64,000 nt of DNA, taken from Microbulbifer sp. MKSA007. GTDB taxonomy: Bacteria; Pseudomonadota; Gammaproteobacteria; Pseudomonadales; Cellvibrionaceae. Location of the stretch: contig CP128433.1 in NCBI GenBank assembly GCA_032615215.1, forward strand, positions 4,200,501 through 4,264,500, in the 5' to 3' direction. Below are positions 57,522 to 64,000 of the stretch, piece after piece. Each line of letters opens with the position of its first letter. The first letter of the stretch is position 1. The notes below the pieces were generated by a model. The model did not search any database. It was not told the DNA's origin and saw nothing but the letters and a program-made list of their open reading frames with translations. A program made the translations under genes and the position numbers.

Positions 57522-60148
57522 TTAAAACTCTGCGCTAGCACGTAAATACCAATAACCACCATTAAAGCCAAATGGTGATGTGAGGGCATGACGTACCCCG
57601 AGATATCGCAACGTGGGCTCCTGCTCATCATCAGGCATTACGTCAAAGATATTCTCGCCCCCCAACGACAATTTATAATTTTCATACAGCGTAAACGTCG
57701 CTTCGATATCAACGAGAATTTCACTGCCATAACTATAGGTATCACTGGCATCCCCAGCACCAAACAACCCGCCTGTTGATTCCCAACTGCCATAGCGATT
57801 AAAACGCAGGTACCCTGCAAATAAATCACCCGTATCGAGGTCAAAAGTTAAAGTCGTTCGATCACTGGGAACTTGGTTTTCCAGGTCAAATACCCGTGAG
57901 GCATTGATGGTATTTGGCGTAACACTGGTAACTTCCTGGCGATTGTGATTGTGGCGTAAATCCACCACCAATAAACTTTCAAAAATCTCGAAATCACTGG
58001 TAACTGCCAGATCTATACCAGACACTTCCGAGTCATAAGCATTGACGAAATAGTTTGCATTGCTGCCGTTGAGTAGTGCTGCATTTTCTATACCGGCATT
58101 TTGCAACAGAATCACTTCGTCATCTCCGATGGCATTGTTGCGCAGAGCCAGGCGATCCTCGATGTCGATGTTGTAGTAATCTATTGTCACACTGGTATTG
58201 TCCAGTGGGGCAAAAACCGCACCCAAGGTGAAACTGGTGGATTCCTCCGGCTCCAGCTCAACGGCTCCGAGCGCTGACGCTACCGGATGAGCCACAGGAT
58301 AGGTTCCATTGGGTATCAGGTTGCCACTGGAGTCTGTCGTAGTAGTAACATTTAAGGTATTCACCTGTCCGGGTGTTGGCGCCCTGAAACCAGTATTTAC
58401 CGTCGCTCGAAATGCCAGTTGTTCATTCACATCATACCGTGCTGACAATTTCCAATCCGATGTCGAGCCAAACTCATCATATTCCTCTAACCGTAAAGCC
58501 GCTCCCAAAGTCAGAGCCTCAGTCACATCGGCTTCAAGGTCAATATAAGCCGCAATACTCTCGCTACTGAAACTGCCCAGCGCTTCAATCGGGAAACCCT
58601 GAAAACCATCTGAACCCACACCAAAGTACGCAGCAGTTGGGCCTACCGCAGTGGACGCTGCATCCCCCCTACCAATTGAGTAAGTCTCTTCACGCCACTC
58701 AGCGCCGAATGCAAGGTTCAATGGCGAAGCAAAAGCCATGACATCAATGGGGTAGACAAAATCCGCATTGAGGCTGGACTCTTCCTGCGTGAGGGTTCCC
58801 GGCTTGAAGGAAGTAGGAGACAAAATACCCAAACTTGGATTGATTGAATTTTTCAGGACATAGTCCACTTCATTTTCAGCCAAACGTCCGCGTAGATCCC
58901 AGGAGAGACCATTGGCAAGCTCTCCACGCGCCCCGAATACAGCAGCGATATCATAAATATCTGCACCAAATTCAGGGTTGTAGCCGCCGGGGAACTGAGT
59001 ATAAATTGGGTTTCGCAACACGTACCCACTGTCGCTGGAAGTATCTGCTACCAGGTAATCCGAGGGGTTTAGGCCCTGCGCCAAAATAGAATCCACTAAA
59101 GACTGGGGAGCTGGGTCGGGCATGTAATCGATACTATTCGGATCAAGGGGGTCATTGGGGCTGTCTACTTGCAGGGTACCTCTCGCAGTAAACTGGTGTT
59201 CTGGGTCGAGCACCGGTCCACGATAGAAAAAGTCAGAAATTGTTTCATTTTGTGAATAACCGAAGTTTCCATAGAGCTCTACCGAATCAGAGATATCCAG
59301 GCCGCTGTTAATAAAAAACTTCAGGGACTCAACATCGGGATCACCCCATCTCTGACCCAAGCCATCCAGTGGTACTAAATTATTTCCCACAACTGATCCT
59401 ACCTGTTGCGCATCTGGCCGCGCTTCGCTGCGCCAGGTTTTATCTGCGCGGGAGAATTCAACGGTGCCATTAATAAATCCTGCATTACCCAGCGCAAATC
59501 CCGTATTTGCGGCAATACTCATCCGGGTTCCATCCCCTTCAAAATACTCCCCTGTCTGAGCTGATAAGCTAAATCCCTCTGCATCATCCTTCAGGATAAT
59601 GTTAACGACACCGGCAATCGCATCGGAGCCATATTGTGCTGAAGCGCCATCACGTAAAACCTCAACTCGCTCTATAGCCATAGAGGGTAGCGCCGAAAAG
59701 TCGACGGCTTGGGCACCCTGGTTAACTGTACCCAGGGGGCAAGCTGCAAATTAACCAGCGCAGAGCGATGGCGGCGAGTTCCATTGACCAGTACCAAAGT
59801 TTGATCTGGGGATAAATTACGTAAAGTTACCGGGCGGATAAAAGCGGTACCATCAGCAATTGGAAATCTCTGCGTATTAAATGAAGGGGCAATTTTTGCC
59901 AGGGACTCAGTAAGATCAAAGCTCGCTTGATCCGCAATATCCTCTCCGCCAAGCACATCTACCGGAGAAAGAGTCTCGGTGGGAGATACACCCTCTTTGC
60001 GTGTACCTGTGGTTATCACTTCCTCCATTGCCCGATCAGCAGTATTAGAGGCACCCTCTTCCTTTTCCTCAGCAATCGCATACCCACCAGAGTTAAAAAT
60101 CGCAACTGCCACCGCCAATGACAAAGGTCTCAACAAGTAACGCTTCAT
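57522..60148 (-). pseudogene. TonB-dependent receptor, frameshifted in a G/C run
   Basis: A TonB-dependent outer-membrane receptor with signal peptide (MKRYLLRPLSLAVAVAIF...), the plug domain with ITTGTRKEGVSPTETLSPVD, LVLVNGTRRHRSALVNL, and after the shift IERVEVLRDGASAQYGSDAI. Adding one base to the five-base run at 59735-59739 restores QLAPLGTVNQGAQAVDFSAL. The beta-barrel follows and ends in an aromatic strand (YWYLRASAEF). Restored length is about 875 residues. The ligand is unknown; the long, Asn/Asp-rich loops recall the receptors for glycans or peptides in polymer degraders. Confidence 0.9.
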
Positions 60149-60157
60149 ATTCACCAC

Positions 60158-60505
60158 CCTCTCTTCTCATTATTAACATCAAACAGAACATCACCGGATA
60201 ATTCATCAAAGCAATGCACATCAAATTAGATCCGTGCAGGGGTTAAACAAAAAAAGCGGCATACTGACGTTCCGTCTAATTGCATCCATGCCAGAAATTA
60301 GTGCACGCCTAGGGTAGATCTTTTACGCGATTAAATGTCAACTTCCAACAAATCAAAAAATTAATGTCGCGATATTTATTTTAAAAGGAGGGGGTACACG
60401 TTTAGCAAATGCCAAAAACTGCCAAACGTGACTTTTAGAAAGGCTGAAGCAAAAGTGACAGCAATGAGTTCACTTAAAAAAATAAATAGGTGAAATCAAC
60501 ACCGT
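60158..60505. other. Gene-free stretch with a hairpin, upstream of the TonB receptor
   Basis: About 350 bases. CACGTTT (60397-60403) and AAACGTG (60424-60430) form a seven-pair stem, lengthened by GCA/TGC after one mismatch. It lies 76 bases beyond the M28 aminopeptidase stop. No T run follows on the minus strand. It may be a weak terminator or an operator for the receptor gene. Confidence 0.45.
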
Positions 60506-62071
60506 CTATTGAGGTGTATAAGTAACATCAACCTCATAATCCGATCCCAGGCGACTGTAGCCCCGCACCATAAAATAGGCTTCACTCTCACCACTTGGCA
60601 CGGTTAAGGAACAGTTCTCAGAGCTATCTCCCTCATAGGGACGGCAATCGTAATAGCGCCAAGTAGGTGCCGCACCAAAACGGACATATAGATCGGCATC
60701 ATTAGTACCGGTCATATCCGCGATAAAATCTGTACCGGGCGTTACACTGAGAGGTCCATAGTGATCCTCCGAACCTCGCCCCACATCATCACTAAAGGTT
60801 TCTGTTTGTTCCTCACCGGGGTCTGGATCGGGATCGGGGTCCGGATCGGGGTCTGGGCCCGGATCATCCCCTATATAACCCTTGGCCAATTCAGCGACAT
60901 AGGCAGCAGCAAGCTTTCCAAACTTCACCGCATGACTGGCATCTCCACCACTATTAGCGAGGGTATCACTTGAAGTGTGGATATAAGGGTTTGAGCCATT
61001 AAAAGTCGCCTCAAAAGGAAAGGAAACCGGATAACCCTGGTTATACCAAGATGCGTGATCAGAACACGCATAACCACAATAAGTTGTTCCAACAGTGAGG
61101 CCGCTCAGGTAGGTCTGGGCCAGATCCTCAAGAAAGCTATTCTGGGCACTATTGGTGTAATCTCCAATAATATAGATATCACTATTTGAGCCATAGTAAT
61201 TAGTCATATCCAACTGCAAGGCACCTATCACATTTTTATTCTGTGATTTGTAATCGCTAGCAATATCATCTGACCCCCGCAGCCCCACTTCCTCAGCAGC
61301 GTACCCCATAAAAGCCAGCGTTTTATCCGGCTTATAGTCTGTAGCGACAATTGCATTAATGACATCAGTCAATGTTGCTATGCCAGACGCATCATCGTCA
61401 GCCCCCGGCGCTCTCGTACCTTCACCAGTGCCAAAACCGACCGTAGAATCCAGGTGCGCCCCCAGCACGATAATTTCATCCGGGTCAGTTTGCCCCTGAA
61501 TCGTCAAAATTACAGAGGGTTGCGCCCAACTATGGCTATAAAGTTCGACAGAGGCATCACTTCGTGAATTCGTTAATGCCTGCCACTCATCCCTTATCCA
61601 CTCAGCACCATCCACGCCGGTTGAAGTGGTGTAATAGCGATTAGTAAAATTCGACAAACTTTGAATAGTTGACCGTATATTAGACTCTGAGATCTCTGCT
61701 TGCAGGGCGTTAACCACATCTGCATTATCAATAGAGTAAGCGATCACGTTATTCACTGTTGTCGTCAGCGATGAAATCTGGGCAGCTTCTGCTTCCTCCA
61801 ATGAGTCATGTACCATAAAGCCGCCACAACGGTTATGGTTGATATGCATCAGAGTCGATATTTCGGAAAGATTCTTTTCATTAACTTTTAGAATAGTAAC
61901 TCCGTTACGTTCCTCACCTTGAATCGCGAGTGGTTGCTTGGCAACCAGGCTACTGTTTTGCTTTAAGGTTTTATAACCATCACTACCTATAGTTATCCAC
62001 AGCTCTTCTGCCATAACAGCGCCGGGGAGTGCAAGAACCCCAACTAAAGACCTACTAATAATTTTTTTCAT
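60506..62071 (-). CDS. Secreted M28 leucyl aminopeptidase, Vibrio type
   Basis: A 521-residue secreted zinc aminopeptidase. It has a Sec signal peptide ending in GAVMA, a propeptide, and an M28 domain with the five metal ligands in LGAHLDS, PGADDDASG, GYAAEEVGL, LQLDMTNY and YIHTSSD, and the paired cysteines CGYACSD. An Asp-Pro repeat linker follows (near residue 405-420), then a C-terminal pre-peptidase (PPC) domain with FIADMTGTNDADLYVRFG, which is normally cleaved off. GGAGA precedes the ATG at 62071. It would release N-terminal residues from peptides outside the cell. Confidence 0.94.
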   Translation of the reverse strand: MKKIISRSLVGVLALPGAVMAEELWITIGSDGYKTLKQNSSLVAKQPLAIQGEERNGVTILKVNEKNLSEISTLMHINHNRCGGFMVHDSLEEAEAAQISSLTTTVNNVIAYSIDNADVVNALQAEISESNIRSTIQSLSNFTNRYYTTSTGVDGAEWIRDEWQALTNSRSDASVELYSHSWAQPSVILTIQGQTDPDEIIVLGAHLDSTVGFGTGEGTRAPGADDDASGIATLTDVINAIVATDYKPDKTLAFMGYAAEEVGLRGSDDIASDYKSQNKNVIGALQLDMTNYYGSNSDIYIIGDYTNSAQNSFLEDLAQTYLSGLTVGTTYCGYACSDHASWYNQGYPVSFPFEATFNGSNPYIHTSSDTLANSGGDASHAVKFGKLAAAYVAELAKGYIGDDPGPDPDPDPDPDPDPGEEQTETFSDDVGRGSEDHYGPLSVTPGTDFIADMTGTNDADLYVRFGAAPTWRYYDCRPYEGDSSENCSLTVPSGESEAYFMVRGYSRLGSDYEVDVTYTPQ

Positions 62072-62543
62072 TATCTTCTCCACATTAAGTTAGCCCCCTG
62101 CGAATCCCTGATATTTCAAAAACACAGGCAGGCAATAAACACACATGCAAGAAGCCTGCACAAACAGCAGTTTTGAATCTCAATAATATTCAAATAATAC
62201 AAAAATCAATGAGGATGGAACTACAGGCCATACCTATAAACAATCGCAGACAATCCAGAAATATTTTTATTATTCGAATTTCGAAAAGCGCAGAGAGAAC
62301 AAACAAAACCGGATTGACCAATCCGGCAAGGAAAAGCTAGCACATTCAAATAAATACTAAAACAATTTGGCATCTTTCAGCGTAAGAGCCGCAATAAACT
62401 TTAAGTGGATCACAAATACACAAAAAACATAGAATATAAAAACACTATTAATAGCAAATAGAACTAGGAATAATTTCTGAACTAAAGGGTTTTTCAGCCC
62501 TTTATTTTAATTAGATCTACAAGAAGAATTTTAAGATTGCAAC
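62072..62543. other. Gene-free stretch between the amidase and the M28 aminopeptidase
   Basis: About 470 AT-rich bases without a gene. AAAGGG (62484-62489) and CCCTTT (62498-62503) may form a short stem after the amidase gene, but the T-rich side lies on the plus strand, so termination of the minus-strand transcript is doubtful. The promoter of the aminopeptidase should lie near 62080-62200. Confidence 0.45.
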
Positions 62544-63965
62544 TCACACAGAATCTACCCAACCAGGAAGCCTCCTTTTTAATCCCTGCTGGTTTTGTAA
62601 AGCAGCGGCTGCACATAAAACTGTCTCATCAGCATATTTTCTGCCTACTATTTGCAGACCTACTGGCAGACCATTCCCTGAAAAACCGCAATTAATTGAT
62701 ATTGCCGGATGGCCTGATAAATTGAAGGGGTAGGTATAAGGTGTCCAGGAATACCATAGAGAGCCTGGATTATTATCCGGCACATTGGCCCCAGCACTAA
62801 ATGCGGTAATGGGTAAAGTTGGGGTCACTAACAGATCATATTTCAGAAAAAATTCCTGTAATCGCTCGACAAAGTTATCTCGCCACTTCAGCGCGTCGAG
62901 ATAATCAGGTAAGGATAACTTGTCCGCTTGTTCTGCGACCTCTAACAATTGGGGCTCCACCAGTTGGCGCCTGGTACTATCCATCGCCCTAAAGATACTC
63001 GCTATTCCCGCGCAAAATAGACAGCCAAAAGCTGCACTAGCATCATCAATACCTGGGTCAACCTCTACAACTTCAGCACCCAATTCCTGGAAGTGCATTA
63101 CACTAGCAGAAACGTTGCTCACCACCATGGGATCAGGTTCTACGTAACCAAGACTGGGGCTGTAAGCAATACGCAACTTTCCTGTTCTTTCAATCAACCT
63201 TCCCTCTGTAGCTGCAAGGAAATCAATGTTCCGACGTGGTATTGCGCGGATATCCCGATGATCCGGTTCACTGATTACATTCATCATCAGTGCACAGTCT
63301 TCCACCGTCGATGCTAAGGGCCCCACATGCACCAGGGAGGAGAAGGTACCTAATGGCCAATGGGGAACCTGCCCAAAACTCGGTTTGAACCCAACCGTGC
63401 CACAAAAGCTGGCAGGAATCCGGATAGATCCACCGCCATCAGCCCCCACAGCCAGAGGGCTCAACCCCAGTGATACTGCAACCGCGGCCCCGCCACTCGA
63501 ACCACCCGATGTCTTATCCCTATCCCAGGGGTTTCTCGTAATACCGTCTATGGCATTATCCGTCACCGCCTTCCAACCAAACTCCGGTGTCGTAGTTTTC
63601 CCTATTGGCGTGTACCCGTTGCGCTGTAATGCCGCAATGCAAGGGGCCGCACATCCCAGCGTCGTCTCTGGATCAATTATTTGGGAGCCGAAAACCGTTG
63701 GCCACATCGGTGTATAGAAGACATCCTTTATTGCCACTGGCACCCCATCAAGTAATCCCCGCGCATTACCAGACATATAGCGGTGTTCAGCTTCCCGCGC
63801 ATAGGCGAGGCTCGTATCTCTGTCAATCAAACAAAAAGCCTTAACATGCCTATTAAGTCGCTCAATTTTGTTGAGTAACTCTGCAGCAACCTCAACCGGT
63901 GAGAAAGACTTCTTCCTGTATCCATGCAACAGCTCAAGAGCTGTCATCCCAACGAAATCGCCCAT
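62544..63965 (-). CDS. Amidase-signature family hydrolase
   Basis: A 473-residue amidase with the Ser-cisSer-Lys triad. The lysine is in PVAIKDVFY (about residue 80), the cis-serine region is TSGGSSGGAAVAV and the nucleophilic serine lies in GADGGGSIRIPASFCG. Starting at 63965 (GGAAGG upstream) the protein is complete in the window. Family members hydrolyse amides such as aryl or aliphatic amides; it is not clearly GatA. It may act in peptide or amide utilisation with the aminopeptidase gene, but that is only positional. Confidence 0.9.
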   Translation of the reverse strand: MGDFVGMTALELLHGYRKKSFSPVEVAAELLNKIERLNRHVKAFCLIDRDTSLAYAREAEHRYMSGNARGLLDGVPVAIKDVFYTPMWPTVFGSQIIDPETTLGCAAPCIAALQRNGYTPIGKTTTPEFGWKAVTDNAIDGITRNPWDRDKTSGGSSGGAAVAVSLGLSPLAVGADGGGSIRIPASFCGTVGFKPSFGQVPHWPLGTFSSLVHVGPLASTVEDCALMMNVISEPDHRDIRAIPRRNIDFLAATEGRLIERTGKLRIAYSPSLGYVEPDPMVVSNVSASVMHFQELGAEVVEVDPGIDDASAAFGCLFCAGIASIFRAMDSTRRQLVEPQLLEVAEQADKLSLPDYLDALKWRDNFVERLQEFFLKYDLLVTPTLPITAFSAGANVPDNNPGSLWYSWTPYTYPFNLSGHPAISINCGFSGNGLPVGLQIVGRKYADETVLCAAAALQNQQGLKRRLPGWVDSV

Positions 63966-64000
63966 CGAGTAAGCCTTCCAATTACTGATCCGCTAACTTC

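Overview
The window looks like a chromosomal segment of a marine, polymer-degrading gammaproteobacterium of the Cellvibrionales type, Microbulbifer-like. That placement is an inference from gene content: an Entner-Doudoroff route, GlcNAc catabolism, curli, a Vibrio-type M28 aminopeptidase, and the ybeL/leuS/lptE/holA and miaB/phoH/ybeY/corC/lnt blocks. No rRNA, tRNA, CRISPR array, plasmid or phage module was found.

Layout. 1-7280: a decayed REP-associated (Y1/HUH) transposase, then a 1685-residue Rhs/YD-repeat polymorphic toxin whose last codons overlap the start of a small candidate immunity gene. 7281-15191: a colinear minus-strand unit edd-zwf-pgl-eda-gap-pyk, which carries glucose 6-phosphate through the Entner-Doudoroff pathway to pyruvate. 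It has a HexR-like operator inside its promoter, a long hairpin-rich leader and intercistronic hairpins. 15536-18772: a LacI-family regulator and a nagB-II/nagA pair. 19035-24557: a lipoprotein, an aminotransferase, a bifunctional OlsF-type acyltransferase coupled to an LpxH-like phosphatase, and DUF1820. 24738-37676: the housekeeping block miaB, phoH, ybeY, corC, lnt, a yfcH-like gene, an ElyC-like gene, ybeL, leuS, lptE and holA. 37769-42197: a curli locus with all genes on one strand (csgD-E-F-G-B-A) and a very long repeat-rich CsgA. 42889-50278: aidB, an SDR, a PLP basic amino acid decarboxylase, a NUDIX hydrolase, phospholipase A1 and an unknown gene. 51092-52258: a complete IS5-family element with TTAA target duplication. 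52536-63965: a GNAT, a small basic protein, beta-carbonic anhydrase, a double-rubredoxin/reductase fusion, a flavin reductase, a GDPD, a TonB receptor, an M28 aminopeptidase and an amidase.

Nine genes, including the normally essential lnt and holA, are each broken by a single one-base shift in or next to a short homopolymer. Eight look like a missing base and one like an extra base, and restoring that base gives a full-length family member each time. This pattern reads as sequencing or assembly error rather than gene decay. Those genes are listed as pseudogenes only because the sequence as given does not encode them in one frame.

Most noteworthy: the structured edd leader with its HexR-like operator, the Rhs toxin with an unassigned C-terminal domain and overlapping partner, the one-strand curli locus, and the rubredoxin-rubredoxin-reductase fusion.
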